From assembly GCA_905215645.1 (NCBI GenBank), contig CAJMQS010000001.1, positions 1 to 64,000 on the forward strand: a DNA stretch of 64,000 nucleotides, read 5' to 3'. Shown here piece by piece: positions 23,984-33,151 of this stretch; position 1 is the first letter of the stretch, and each line of letters opens with the position of its first letter. The stretch comes from an uncultured bacterium. GTDB taxonomy: Bacteria > Bacillota > Negativicutes > Acidaminococcales > Acidaminococcaceae. The position numbers and the translations under genes were made by a program. The notes below the pieces were generated by a model. That model saw nothing but the letters and a program-made list of their open reading frames with translations, was not told the DNA's origin and ran no database searches.

Positions 23984-25194
23984 TCACAGGAAAAATCTAC
24001 ACGGTGTCGGAAGTGACAAAGATCGTGAAGGGGCTGTTCCGGCAGGAACCGGAATTTGCCAATCTCCAGATCCAGGGGGAAGTCTCCAATTTCCGCCAGT
24101 ATCCTTCCGGCCACTGTTATTTCAATCTGAAAGATGGCAAGACCCTGCTGAAAGCCGTGATGTTCGCTGGGGCGGCCCGCCGGCTGAAGCAGCTCCCCAA
24201 AAACGGGGACCAGGTGCTGGGAGTGGGCCGGATCGACCTGTATGAACGGGACGGGGTCTACCAGTTCTATGTGGATATGATGATGCCCCTGGGTGCTGGG
24301 AACCTGATGATCGCCTATGAGCAGCTGAAGGAAAAACTGGCGGCGGAGGGGCTGTTCGACGAAAACCGGAAGAAACCCCTTCCCGCCTATCCCCGGACGG
24401 TGGGCATCGTCACTTCTTCAGCGGGTGCGGCGGTCCGGGATATCATCAATGTAGCCGGGCGCCGGGACCCGGGGGTGAAACTCCTGCTGTTTCCAGTGAA
24501 AGTCCAAGGGACCGAGGCCCCGCCGGAAATCGTCCATGGCATCCAGTTCTTCAACCGGCACAAATTGGTGGACGTACTGATCGTTGGCCGGGGCGGGGGC
24601 TCCATGGAAGACCTGTGGGCCTTCAATGATGAACGGGTGGTCCGGGCCATTGCAGCTTCGGAAATCCCGGTGATTTCTGCTGTGGGCCATGAAATCGATT
24701 TCACCCTCAGTGATTTTGCCGCAGATCTCCGGGCCCCCACCCCTTCTGCAGCGGCGGAACTGGCTGTGCCGGAACGGAGCGGAGACCGGGAACTGTTGGG
24801 AAAACTGGTGCGGCGGCTGGGACGGGCAGCCGACAGCCGGATCCAGGAACGGGTCCGGGCCTTGCAGCAGCTCCAGGCAGAATGGGTGTTCACCCATCCG
24901 GAGCGGCTGTGGGATAATGCCGGCCAGACTCTGGACAGCCTGAGCCAAAAGCTGGAACAGGCAGGCAACCGGGCCCTGGAAGGGCGGCAGCAGAAGGTGG
25001 ACCTATTGACGGCCAAACTGCAGGCCCTGGATCCCTATGCGGTACTCCGGCGGGGTTATACCATTACAGAAAACAGCCAGGGGAAAGCGGTCCGGCAAGT
25101 AGCGGATCTGGCTCCTGGTGATGCCCTGGTGACCCGTTTTGCCCGGGGGACAGTGGCTTCCCGGGTGGAAACGGTCAAGGAAGGAATAGAATGA
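23980..25194 (+). CDS. xseA: Exodeoxyribonuclease VII large subunit
   Basis: 404 aa. An N-terminal OB fold (ANLQIQGEVSNFRQYPSGHCYFNLKD ... VLGVGRIDLYERDGVYQFYV) leads into the catalytic domain with VGIVTSSAGAAVRDI, VDVLIVGRGGGSMEDLWAFNDE and ISAVGHEIDFTLSDFAADLRAPTPSAAAEL, the signature of XseA. A coiled-coil tail ends with DPYAVLRRGYTIT. With XseB it degrades single-stranded DNA. The ATG at 23980 overlaps the previous stop and has AGGAGG upstream; longer frames run inside the previous gene. Confidence 0.97.
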   Translation: MITGKIYTVSEVTKIVKGLFRQEPEFANLQIQGEVSNFRQYPSGHCYFNLKDGKTLLKAVMFAGAARRLKQLPKNGDQVLGVGRIDLYERDGVYQFYVDMMMPLGAGNLMIAYEQLKEKLAAEGLFDENRKKPLPAYPRTVGIVTSSAGAAVRDIINVAGRRDPGVKLLLFPVKVQGTEAPPEIVHGIQFFNRHKLVDVLIVGRGGGSMEDLWAFNDERVVRAIAASEIPVISAVGHEIDFTLSDFAADLRAPTPSAAAELAVPERSGDRELLGKLVRRLGRAADSRIQERVRALQQLQAEWVFTHPERLWDNAGQTLDSLSQKLEQAGNRALEGRQQKVDLLTAKLQALDPYAVLRRGYTITENSQGKAVRQVADLAPGDALVTRFARGTVASRVETVKEGIE

Positions 25195-25439
25195 TGCCTA
25201 GAAAAAAAGCAGAAACAGTTTCATTTGAAGAGGGCCTGAAACGGCTGGAAACCATCGTGGAGCAGCTGGAAAGCGGCGAACTCTCCCTGGATGAGACGGT
25301 GGCTCTCTATAAAGAAGGTATGGAGCTGAGCAAAAACTGTGCGGCCCAGCTGAAGAAGGTCCAGCAGGACGTGAAAAAAATCGTGGAAACCAGCCAGGAT
25401 ACATTCAGCCTGGCTCTATTTCCGGAGGAGAAGGAATAA
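25191..25439 (+). CDS. xseB: Exodeoxyribonuclease VII small subunit
   Basis: 82 aa of typical sequence SFEEGLKRLETIVEQLESGELSLDETVALYKEGMEL, which forms the helical hairpin that binds XseA. It overlaps xseA by four bases and its stop shares one base with the ispA start. Confidence 0.96.
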   Translation: MMPRKKAETVSFEEGLKRLETIVEQLESGELSLDETVALYKEGMELSKNCAAQLKKVQQDVKKIVETSQDTFSLALFPEEKE

Positions 25440-26314
25440 TGGAGCTTAGAAGTTATTTGCGGAGCCGGGGGGCTCTGGTCAATGGATATCTGCAGGTCCG
25501 TCTGGGGGTGGGGAGCATCTCCACCGTGGACCAGGCGATGATGTATTCTGTGGCAGCTGGAGGCAAGCGGCTCCGGCCCATCCTGCTCATGGCGGCGGCC
25601 GATGCAGTGGGGGCCAACGGGACGGACTTTGTAACGGTGGCAGCAGGGCTGGAGATGATCCACACCTATTCCCTGATCCATGACGATCTGCCTTCCATGG
25701 ATAACGACGATTACCGCAGGGGTCGGCTGACCAACCATAAAGTGTTCGGGGATGCCATGGCCCTTTTGGCGGGGGATGGCCTCTTGACCCAGGCTTTTGA
25801 AGTGATGTTGGAACAGCGGGGGGTGGATCCCCAGGTCCTTCTGGACGTGGTCCGGCTGGTGGCCAAATGTGCCGGCCCCACTGGCATGGTAGGCGGCCAG
25901 GCCCTGGATATCACTTCAGAAAACCAGCAGCTGACACTGGAACAGATGAAGAAGCTCCATGAAGCCAAGACGGGAGCCATGTTCGTGGCAGCCGTCCGGG
26001 GCGGAGCCATGCTGGGCGGAGTCGATCCGGATACCCTCCGGACCATGACCCATTTCGCCTCCCTGTTCGGTCTGGCCTTCCAGATCACCGATGACATCCT
26101 GGATGTGGAAGGGGATGCCAAAGTCATGGGCAAACCGGCCCACAGCGATGAAAAACTCCATAAATCCACCTATGTGTCTCTCTTTGGTCTGGAAAAAGCC
26201 AAGGAAATGGCGGCCCAGACCCTGAAAGAGGCGGAAGAGACCCTGGCTCCTCTGGGAGAAAAGGCGGAACCGTTGGTGGAAATCACCCGCTACCTGTATA
26301 ATCGGAAAAAATAA
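25439..26314 (+). CDS. ispA: Polyprenyl (farnesyl/geranylgeranyl) diphosphate synthase
   Basis: 291 aa. The first Asp-rich motif is HDDLPSMDNDDYRRG and the second FQITDDILDVEGD; GGKRLRP binds isopentenyl diphosphate. It condenses allylic diphosphates with IPP to make the C15 (possibly C20) precursor for quinones and undecaprenyl phosphate. The order xseB-ispA-dxs is standard for Firmicutes. The start overlaps the xseB stop by one base (TAATG). Confidence 0.95.
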   Translation: MELRSYLRSRGALVNGYLQVRLGVGSISTVDQAMMYSVAAGGKRLRPILLMAAADAVGANGTDFVTVAAGLEMIHTYSLIHDDLPSMDNDDYRRGRLTNHKVFGDAMALLAGDGLLTQAFEVMLEQRGVDPQVLLDVVRLVAKCAGPTGMVGGQALDITSENQQLTLEQMKKLHEAKTGAMFVAAVRGGAMLGGVDPDTLRTMTHFASLFGLAFQITDDILDVEGDAKVMGKPAHSDEKLHKSTYVSLFGLEKAKEMAAQTLKEAEETLAPLGEKAEPLVEITRYLYNRKK

Positions 26315-26338
26315 CCCAGCCAGGGAGGACGGACCTTT

Positions 26339-28222
26339 ATGAAAATCTTACCGACCATACATGCCCCGTCAGACCTGAAAAAAATACCCAATGAACAGCT
26401 GCCGGAACTCTGCCAGGAAATCCGGGAGGAAATCCTGACCGTGACCAGCAAAAACGGCGGCCATCTAGCCCCCAATCTGGGGGTGGTGGAATTGACCGTG
26501 GCCCTGCACAAGGTGTTTTCCATGCCCCGGGACAAGATCGTCTGGGATGTAGGACACCAGTCCTATGTCCACAAACTCCTTACCGGACGGCAGGCGGCGT
26601 TTCCCACTTTGCGGCAGTACGGAGGCCTGTGCGGGTTTCCCAAACGGTCGGAAAGCGAATATGACTGCTTCGGTACCGGCCATTCCAGCACGTCCATCTC
26701 GGCGGCCTTGGGCATCGCCTGTGCTCGGGATCTGGCCGGGGATGACTACAATGTGATCGCCGTCATCGGAGATGGAGCCCTCACCGGCGGGGAAGCCATG
26801 GAAGGGCTGAACAACGCAGGGGACCTGCACAAGAAGCTGATCGTGGTCCTCAATGACAATGAAATGTCCATTTCCAAGAATGTGGGGGCCATTTCTTCCT
26901 ATTTGACAGAGCTCCGGACGGATCCCACCTATTCCCGGGTGAAGACAGAGGTGGAAGGCTTCTTGAAAAGCCTGCCTTCCATCGGCAGCAGTGTAGCTCG
27001 GGCCGTGGGACGGCTGAAGGACAGCTTCAAATATTTTTTTGTGCCAGGGATGCTCTTCGAGGATTTCGGCTTCAAGTATCTGGGCCCGGTGGACGGCCAC
27101 GACCTGGACGCCCTGATGGAGACCTTTGAAAAGGCCAAACAGCTCAATGAACCGGTTTTCATCCACGTGCTCACCACCAAGGGGAAGGGATACAAACCAG
27201 CGGAAGAACGGCCCAATGCCTTCCATGGGACGGGGCCTTTCGATATCCCCACGGGAAAGAAATTCAGCAATCCCAAGGCACCGGCCACGTATACCAAAGT
27301 GTTCAGTGATGCCCTGGTGGAATTGGGAGAGACCCACCGGAAAGTGGTGGCCATCACCGCTGCTATGCCGGAAGGGACCGGGCTGGATGTGTTCGGCAAA
27401 TATTACCCGGACCGGTTCTTCGATGTGGGAATCGCGGAGCAGCATGCGGTGACCATGGGGGCTGGGCTGGCGGCCAATGGCTACCATCCCCTGGTGGCAC
27501 TCTATTCTACTTTCGCCCAGCGGGCCTTCGACCAGCTGCTCCACGACGTTTCCATGCAGAACCTGCCTTTTACTCTCTGTCTGGACCGTGCTGGCCTGGT
27601 AGGAGACGACGGCAGTACCCATCATGGGGCTTACGACCTTTCCTTCCTGCGGCTGATGCCCAATATGGTGGTCATGGCGCCGGGAGACGAGAATGAACTG
27701 CGGCATATGCTGAAGACCTCCCTGGAATATGAGGGTCCTTCCATGCTCCGGTATCCTCGGGGTTCCGGTCTGGGCGTCCCTCTGGACCCTGTGCTCCATA
27801 CCCTGCCCATAGGGAAGAGCCTTCGGCTCCGAGAAGGGAAACAGATCGATCTTTGGGCTGTGGGTACCATGGTGGATACCGCCTGCAAAGTGGCGGACCT
27901 GCTGGCCAAAGAGGGAATTTCCACAGGAGTGGTCAATGCCCGGTTCATCAAGCCTTTGGACCAGGAAGCCCTGGAAGCGGCCAGCCATCAGGTGAAACTG
28001 CTGGTGACCTTGGAAGAAAATTCCCTGGCCGGAGGGTTCGGGGAAGGGGTACTGGATCTTTTGAACCGGCTCCACCGGCTCAGGGACTGCCGGGTGCTGA
28101 ACCTGGGCATCCCTGACCTGTACGTGCCCCATGGGAAACGGGAACGGCTGCTCCAGGATTTGAAACTGGATCCGGAAGGAGCAGCAGGGACCATCCTGGA
28201 AGCCTGGAAAGAGGAACTATGA
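26339..28222 (+). CDS. dxs: 1-deoxy-D-xylulose-5-phosphate synthase
   Basis: 627 aa. The thiamine-diphosphate enzyme shows SKNGGHLAPNLGVVELTVALH, DKIVWDVGHQSYVHKLLTGR, the TPP motif GDGALTGGEAMEGLNNAG...NDN, the transketolase centre FFDVGIAEQHAVTMGAGLA and LDRAGLVGDDGSTHHGAYDLS. It catalyses the first step of the MEP isoprenoid pathway, directly upstream of the need served by ispA. It ends in the ATGA overlap with tlyA. Confidence 0.97.
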   Translation: MKILPTIHAPSDLKKIPNEQLPELCQEIREEILTVTSKNGGHLAPNLGVVELTVALHKVFSMPRDKIVWDVGHQSYVHKLLTGRQAAFPTLRQYGGLCGFPKRSESEYDCFGTGHSSTSISAALGIACARDLAGDDYNVIAVIGDGALTGGEAMEGLNNAGDLHKKLIVVLNDNEMSISKNVGAISSYLTELRTDPTYSRVKTEVEGFLKSLPSIGSSVARAVGRLKDSFKYFFVPGMLFEDFGFKYLGPVDGHDLDALMETFEKAKQLNEPVFIHVLTTKGKGYKPAEERPNAFHGTGPFDIPTGKKFSNPKAPATYTKVFSDALVELGETHRKVVAITAAMPEGTGLDVFGKYYPDRFFDVGIAEQHAVTMGAGLAANGYHPLVALYSTFAQRAFDQLLHDVSMQNLPFTLCLDRAGLVGDDGSTHHGAYDLSFLRLMPNMVVMAPGDENELRHMLKTSLEYEGPSMLRYPRGSGLGVPLDPVLHTLPIGKSLRLREGKQIDLWAVGTMVDTACKVADLLAKEGISTGVVNARFIKPLDQEALEAASHQVKLLVTLEENSLAGGFGEGVLDLLNRLHRLRDCRVLNLGIPDLYVPHGKRERLLQDLKLDPEGAAGTILEAWKEEL

Positions 28223-29022
28223 AGAAAGAACGTTTGGATGTATTTTTGACGGAACAGGGATTCTTTGAATCCCGCAGCAAAGCCCAGGCGGTGATCATGG
28301 CCGGGGAAGTGTTGGTGAACGACCAGAAGATCGACAAGCCCGGCACCATGGTGAAGCCCGATGCCAGAATCACCCTTTTGGGAAAAAAGATGCCCTTTGT
28401 CAGCCGGGGAGGCTATAAACTGGACAAATCCCTGAAAGTGTTCCCCATCTCCCTGGAAGGGAAGGTGGTGGCAGACCTGGGGGCTTCCACCGGCGGCTTT
28501 ACGGACTGTGCCCTCCAGCACGGAGCCAGCAAGGTCTATGCCATCGATGTGGGCTACGGCCAGCTGGCCTGGAAACTCCGGCAGGATCCCCGGGTGGTGA
28601 ATCTGGAGCGGACCAATGTCCGGTTCTTGGAAGCCGATTCCCTGGGAGAACTGGTGGATGTGTTCACCATCGATGTAGCTTTCATTTCTTTGGATAAAGT
28701 GCTGCCCAGTGCCTACAAGATCTTGAAGCCCGACGGCTTCGGCATCGCCCTGATCAAGCCCCAGTTCGAGGCAGGACGGGAGAAAGTGGGCAAAAAAGGT
28801 GTGGTACGGGATCCGGCAGTGCATCTGGAAGTCATCGAAAAAGTCATCGGCCAGGCCCGGGAATTGGGGTTCGTCCCTTTGGGGCTTGATTTTTCACCCA
28901 TCCGGGGTCCGGAAGGGAATATCGAATATCTCTTTTATATGGGAAAACAGGGAGAAGATGCAGTGAGCCCGGAACGGATCCGGGAAGTGGTCGCTGCATC
29001 CCATGAGACCCTGGAAAAATAA
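28219..29022 (+). CDS. tlyA: TlyA-family rRNA (cytidine-2'-O)-methyltransferase
   Basis: 267 aa. An N-terminal S4 RNA-binding domain ([33 protein letters not shown]) precedes the RrmJ/FtsJ-like methyltransferase fold: [35 protein letters not shown] and [15 protein letters not shown]. Members 2'-O-methylate cytidines in 16S and/or 23S rRNA. The four-base overlap with dxs couples the genes. Confidence 0.93.
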   Translation: MKKERLDVFLTEQGFFESRSKAQAVIMAGEVLVNDQKIDKPGTMVKPDARITLLGKKMPFVSRGGYKLDKSLKVFPISLEGKVVADLGASTGGFTDCALQHGASKVYAIDVGYGQLAWKLRQDPRVVNLERTNVRFLEADSLGELVDVFTIDVAFISLDKVLPSAYKILKPDGFGIALIKPQFEAGREKVGKKGVVRDPAVHLEVIEKVIGQARELGFVPLGLDFSPIRGPEGNIEYLFYMGKQGEDAVSPERIREVVAASHETLEK

Positions 29023-29041
29023 GGCCATGGGGGGAATCAGC

Positions 29042-29920
29042 ATGGAAAAGGAACTGCAGATCGGGGTGTTTCCCAATCTGCCCAAAGAAAAAGTACGGGC
29101 CTGGCTGCCCAGACTGGTGGAATTTTGTCGGGAACAGAAAATCAATCTGGTCTTTCCCCGGGAAATCGCCGGCTCTTTCGGTGTACCTGGCTATGACCAG
29201 GAGGACCCTTCCAGCCTCCGCCAGCTGTCCCTGGCCCTGACCTTGGGCGGGGACGGGACCATCCTGCGGGCGGCTCGGTACGTGACGCCTCTGGACATCC
29301 CTCTTTTGGGTGTCAATATGGGAAAGTTGGGCTTCTTGACGGAAGTGGAAGCCAAAGACTTGTTCCCCACCCTGCTGAAAGTGAAAAGGGGAGAATATAC
29401 CCTAGAGAAACGGAATATGCTCCAGCTGACGGTCTGGCAGGGGGAAAAGAGGACCTGCAAGGCCCATGCCCTGAACGATATGGTGCTGGAGAGCAGCGAC
29501 CGGTCCCGGCTCACCCGTCTGAGCCTGAAAGTGGCGGGGGAACCGACAGCCAACGCACCTTCCGATGGGCTGATCATCGCCACAGCCACCGGGTCCACGG
29601 CCTATTCCCTTTCTGCAGGAGGGCCGGTGGTGCACCCCAGCCTGCAGGTGAGCATCATCACCCCCATCTGCCCCCATGCCCTCCATGCCAGGCCTTTGGT
29701 GATCCCCATGGAACATCCCATTGAGATCACCCCCCGCCCTCCTTATGAAACGATCCTGATTTCAGCAGATGGGATGACGGTGAGCAATCTGGCCTGGAAC
29801 CAGCGGGCACTGATTGAAAAATCTCCCAACGATGCCCAGTTCGTGCGCATCAATCCCTTGTCCTACTATACGACCTGGCAGGACAGGATGCTGAAGAACG
29901 AAGGTCAGACCATTCTATAG
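29042..29920 (+). CDS. nadK: NAD kinase
   Basis: 292 aa. The family signature is present: [13 protein letters not shown] (GGDG), [21 protein letters not shown], and the [20 protein letters not shown] block. It phosphorylates NAD to NADP. The chosen ATG at 29042 has GGGGGAA upstream; a start at 29003 would overlap tlyA. It is in the usual place between tlyA and argR. Confidence 0.96.
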   Translation: MEKELQIGVFPNLPKEKVRAWLPRLVEFCREQKINLVFPREIAGSFGVPGYDQEDPSSLRQLSLALTLGGDGTILRAARYVTPLDIPLLGVNMGKLGFLTEVEAKDLFPTLLKVKRGEYTLEKRNMLQLTVWQGEKRTCKAHALNDMVLESSDRSRLTRLSLKVAGEPTANAPSDGLIIATATGSTAYSLSAGGPVVHPSLQVSIITPICPHALHARPLVIPMEHPIEITPRPPYETILISADGMTVSNLAWNQRALIEKSPNDAQFVRINPLSYYTTWQDRMLKNEGQTIL

Positions 29921-29935
29921 GAGGCTGAGAAAAGC

Positions 29936-30391
29936 ATGAAACTATCCAGGCAGGAAGCCATCAAGAATATCATCAAAGAACAGCAGATCGAAACCCAGAG
30001 TGACTTAGCCGAAGCCTTGAAAAAGGCCGGCTTTAACGTGACCCAGGCCACGGTTTCCCGGGATATCAAGGAAATGATGCTGATCAAGATCCCCGATGAG
30101 GACGGCCGGTACAAGTATTCCTTCCCTTCGGAGAACAGCAAGATCCTCACGGTGGAACGGCTGGAAGACACCCTCCGGGGCTATACCCTGACCATCAGTT
30201 CCGCCGAGAACCTGATCGTCCTCCATACCCTGCCCGGGACGGCCCAGGCGGTGGCCTATGCCCTGGACCACCTGAACTGGAAGGAACTGCTGGGGACCGT
30301 AGGAGGGGATGATACGGTGCTGCTGATCGTAGACAGCAAGGAACATGTGGAAACCGTGAAAGGCCGCTTGATGGCCAAGAAAGGACGCTGA
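29936..30391 (+). CDS. argR: Arginine repressor ArgR
   Basis: 151 aa. An N-terminal winged helix (AIKNIIKEQQIETQSDLAEAL ... TQATVSRDIKEMMLIKI) is joined to the C-terminal hexamerisation/arginine-binding domain (LHTLPGTAQAVAYALDHL and GTVGGDDTVLLIV, with the GDD motif). It regulates arginine metabolism; in this position next to recN it is the standard Firmicutes ArgR/AhrC. Confidence 0.96.
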   Translation: MKLSRQEAIKNIIKEQQIETQSDLAEALKKAGFNVTQATVSRDIKEMMLIKIPDEDGRYKYSFPSENSKILTVERLEDTLRGYTLTISSAENLIVLHTLPGTAQAVAYALDHLNWKELLGTVGGDDTVLLIVDSKEHVETVKGRLMAKKGR

Positions 30392-30392
30392 C

Positions 30393-32114
30393 ATGCTGAA
30401 TTCCTTGGAAGTGGACAATTTTGCCCTGATCGATCACCTGCGGGTGGATTTTGCACCGGGCTTCAATGTGTTCACCGGGGAGACCGGCGCCGGCAAATCC
30501 ATCCTCATCGATGCCTTCAGCATTGTGCTGGGGAGCCGGGCCAGCGTGGATTACCTGAGGAAAGGGGCGGACTCCTACTGGATCCAGGCGGTGTTCGACA
30601 TCGAAGGCATGGAGAATGTCCATGACATCCTCCGGGAACTGGACCTGGATCTGGGGGAAGATACCCTGTTCCTCCGGCGCAAGGTGACCGCGGCCGGAAA
30701 GAGCCAGGCTTTCGTGAACGAACGGCAGGTGCCGGTGTACGTGCTCAGCCGGCTGGCCAGCCATCTGGTGGATATCCACGGCCAGCATGAGAACCAGACC
30801 CTGCTGGCTCCTGGGGCGGCTCTCACCATCCTGGACCATCTGGACCCGGGGCTGCCCCCCCTTTTGGAAAAATACCAGGAGAAATTCGTGGCCTACGACA
30901 AAGCCCGAGAGACTGTGAAGAAGTGGCTGCTGAAAGATGCCCACCAGACTGAAGATTTGGAACGGCTGGAGGGAGAAATCCAAGAAATCGATGAAGCTCG
31001 GATCCAGCCGGGAGAAGATGAAAAGCTCCGGGAGACGGTGCGGAAGCTGAGCAACCAGGAGAAAATCCTCCAGGCTGTGGGAGAAGCCCACCATTACTTG
31101 GAAGGCGGCGAAGACAGCCTGCCCAGTGCCCTGGATGCCATCAATACGGCCCGGTCCGCTTTAGATGGGGTGTTGGACTATGCTCCTGAGTTAAAAGCCT
31201 ATGCAGATAGTATGGATTCAGCCTGGGAGACTCTGGAAGATGTGCGCCAGTCCCTGGGGGATATCCTAGCGACGGACCATGAGGACCGGGAAACCCTGGA
31301 AGCAGCCCAGGAACGACTGGACCAGCTGTACCGGCTGAAACAGAAATATGGAGGTAGCCTGGAAGAAGTGCTGGCCTACCGGGACCGGGCCCAGACGGAA
31401 TACGAAGGGCTCCTGTCCCTGGAATCCACTCTCAGCCGGCTGCGGAAACAGGAAGCCATCCTGAAAGCAGAGATGCAGACGGAAGCAGACAAGCTGACGG
31501 CAGCCCGGAAAAAAGCGGCGGCCCGCCTGGTAGATGCTCTGCTGCCCCATATCCGGGATCTGGCCATGCCAGAAGGACGGGTGGACCTCCAGTTTACCCG
31601 TCTGCCGGAATGCCACGGCCGGGGACAGGATAATGTCCAGTTCCTGTTTTCCGCCAATGCTGGGATGGATTTGAAGCCCCTGGGGCGGATCGCTTCCGGC
31701 GGGGAACTGTCCCGGTTCGCCCTGGCCCTGAAGACTGTCATGATGAAGAAGTTCGGGGTGCCCACCATGATTTTCGATGAGATCGATACAGGGGTGGGCG
31801 GAGTCACCGCTGAAAAAATGGCCGAGAAGATGGCCCTGATCGCCCGGGAGCGGCAGGTGCTCTGCATCACCCATCTGGCCCAGATTGCCTGTTTCGCAGA
31901 TCAGCATCTGTATATCCGGAAAAAGACGGAAGGGGGCAGCACCCTCAGCCAGGTGGCGGCCCTGGATGAGGAGGGACGGATCCGGGAAATCATGCGTATG
32001 ACCGGCGGCACCAATACCTCCCGTTCCGCCCGGGAAAACGCCAGGGAACTCCTGGCCATGGCCGCCAAATTCAAGAAAACGAAGGAGTCTTGTGTCCATG
32101 AAAACCCTGCATGA
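30393..32114 (+). CDS. recN: DNA repair protein RecN
   Basis: 573 aa, an SMC-like ATPase: Walker A FTGETGAGKSILIDA near residue 30, LVDIHGQHENQTLL, coiled coils at 160-230 and 290-380, the ABC signature IASGGELSRFALALK and Walker B PTMIFDEIDTGVGG followed by CITHLAQIACFADQHL. It acts in double-strand-break repair. It starts one base after the argR stop and overlaps the NUDIX gene at its end. Confidence 0.97.
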   Translation: MLNSLEVDNFALIDHLRVDFAPGFNVFTGETGAGKSILIDAFSIVLGSRASVDYLRKGADSYWIQAVFDIEGMENVHDILRELDLDLGEDTLFLRRKVTAAGKSQAFVNERQVPVYVLSRLASHLVDIHGQHENQTLLAPGAALTILDHLDPGLPPLLEKYQEKFVAYDKARETVKKWLLKDAHQTEDLERLEGEIQEIDEARIQPGEDEKLRETVRKLSNQEKILQAVGEAHHYLEGGEDSLPSALDAINTARSALDGVLDYAPELKAYADSMDSAWETLEDVRQSLGDILATDHEDRETLEAAQERLDQLYRLKQKYGGSLEEVLAYRDRAQTEYEGLLSLESTLSRLRKQEAILKAEMQTEADKLTAARKKAAARLVDALLPHIRDLAMPEGRVDLQFTRLPECHGRGQDNVQFLFSANAGMDLKPLGRIASGGELSRFALALKTVMMKKFGVPTMIFDEIDTGVGGVTAEKMAEKMALIARERQVLCITHLAQIACFADQHLYIRKKTEGGSTLSQVAALDEEGRIREIMRMTGGTNTSRSARENARELLAMAAKFKKTKESCVHENPA

Positions 32115-32655
32115 CAAACAGCTGGATGAACAGCAGCTTTCCAGCAGGACGGCTTTTGAAGGCCGTCTGCTCCACTTGTTTGTAGATAAAGTCGCACTGC
32201 CCAACGGGAATGAATCCACCCGGGAGTACATCCTCCACCAGGGAGCGGTGGGGATCCTGCCGGTGAAAGAGGATGGCAGCATGGTCTTTGTGAAACAGTA
32301 CCGGTATCCGGTCCATTCCGTGATCTATGAGATCCCAGCGGGCAAACTGGAAAAAGGAGAAGAGATCCTGCCCAGTGCCAAACGGGAACTTTCCGAAGAA
32401 ACCGGCCTGACCGCAGAACGCTGGACTAAACTCACTTCTACGGTGACTACCCCTGGCTTCACCAATGAAACCATCCATCTGTTCCTGGCGGAAGGACTCA
32501 CCCAGGGGAAAATGCATCCAGACCCTGATGAGTTCCTGGAAGTGGTTTCCCTTCCTGAGGACAAAGTGAAACAAATGGTCTTGTCAGAAGATATCTTTGA
32601 TGCAAAAACCCTTGCAGCACTTCTTCTATACTTCCTCAAAAAGGAAGCCTGTTAA
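32098..32655 (+). CDS. NUDIX hydrolase, ADP-ribose pyrophosphatase type
   Basis: 185 aa. The Nudix box is complete: GKLEKGEEILPSAKRELSEETGL; the preceding VKQYRYPV...IYEIPAG is typical of ADP-sugar pyrophosphatases (NudF-like). It cleaves ADP-ribose or similar ADP-sugars. ATG 32098 and GTG 32092 are both possible starts; AAGGAG lies 4 nt before the GTG and 10 nt before the ATG. It overlaps the recN 3' end by 17 bp. Confidence 0.9.
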   Translation: MKTLHDKQLDEQQLSSRTAFEGRLLHLFVDKVALPNGNESTREYILHQGAVGILPVKEDGSMVFVKQYRYPVHSVIYEIPAGKLEKGEEILPSAKRELSEETGLTAERWTKLTSTVTTPGFTNETIHLFLAEGLTQGKMHPDPDEFLEVVSLPEDKVKQMVLSEDIFDAKTLAALLLYFLKKEAC

Positions 32656-32715
32656 AGAACTCTGTAAAAACTTTGTAAAAATAAAAAAATATGTAACAAA
32701 ACTTTAAAAGTATGT

Positions 32716-32721
32716 TATAAT
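32716..32721 (+). promoter_or_regulatory. -10 box of the spoVS promoter
   Basis: TATAAT lies in an AT-rich 174-bp gap after the NUDIX gene. The best -35 candidate (GTAACA at 32693-32698, 17-bp spacing) is weak. The transcript leader to the ATG is about 100 nt. Confidence 0.6.
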
Positions 32722-32829
32722 ATCCATAAATTGATTTTTGGGAAACGTTCTGGTGTTAACAGGTGTAATCGAAAGACAATGAAATGAACATTTTCCAAAT
32801 TTCATAAAATAAGATGAGGGGGAACGAAC

Positions 32830-33090
32830 ATGGATGTACTAAAGGTTTCGACAAAATCCAATCCGAATTCTGTAGCAGGTGCGTTAGCAGGGGTATTGAG
32901 AGAAAATGGCAAAGCAGAGATCCAAGCCATTGGAGCCGGTGCGCTGAACCAGGCTGTAAAGGCAATCGCCATTGCACGCGGCTTTGTGGCACCCCATGGG
33001 ATGGATCTGGTTTGTGTCCCCGCATTCATCGACATTAACATCGATGACGAAGAACGGACTGCCATCAAGTTGTTGGTAGAACCTCGCTGA
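32830..33090 (+). CDS. spoVS: Stage V sporulation protein S
   Basis: 86 aa, the family's full length, with almost invariant sequence: VLKVSTKSNPNSVAGALAGVL, IQAIGAGALNQAVKAIAIARG and DLVCVPAFIDINID...TAIKLLVEP. SpoVS-like proteins have an Alba-type fold and occur also in non-sporulating bacteria, where their role is unclear. It has its own promoter, a GAGGGGGAA site and a strong terminator, so it is monocistronic. Confidence 0.96.
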   Translation: MDVLKVSTKSNPNSVAGALAGVLRENGKAEIQAIGAGALNQAVKAIAIARGFVAPHGMDLVCVPAFIDINIDDEERTAIKLLVEPR

Positions 33091-33104
33091 GGAAAGACAC
33101 AGAG

Positions 33105-33148
33105 AGGGGCTGCTGCACGTGTGGAATCACATACGTGCAGCAGCCCCT
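33105..33148. terminator. Bidirectional terminator between spoVS and the SGNH gene
   Basis: AGGGGCTGCTGCACGT pairs perfectly with ACGTGCAGCAGCCCCT, followed by TTTTTT on the plus strand; the minus strand serves the convergent gene ending at 33152. It belongs to the GGGGCTGCTGC hairpin family seen four more times in the window. Confidence 0.9.
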
Positions 33149-33151
33149 TTT

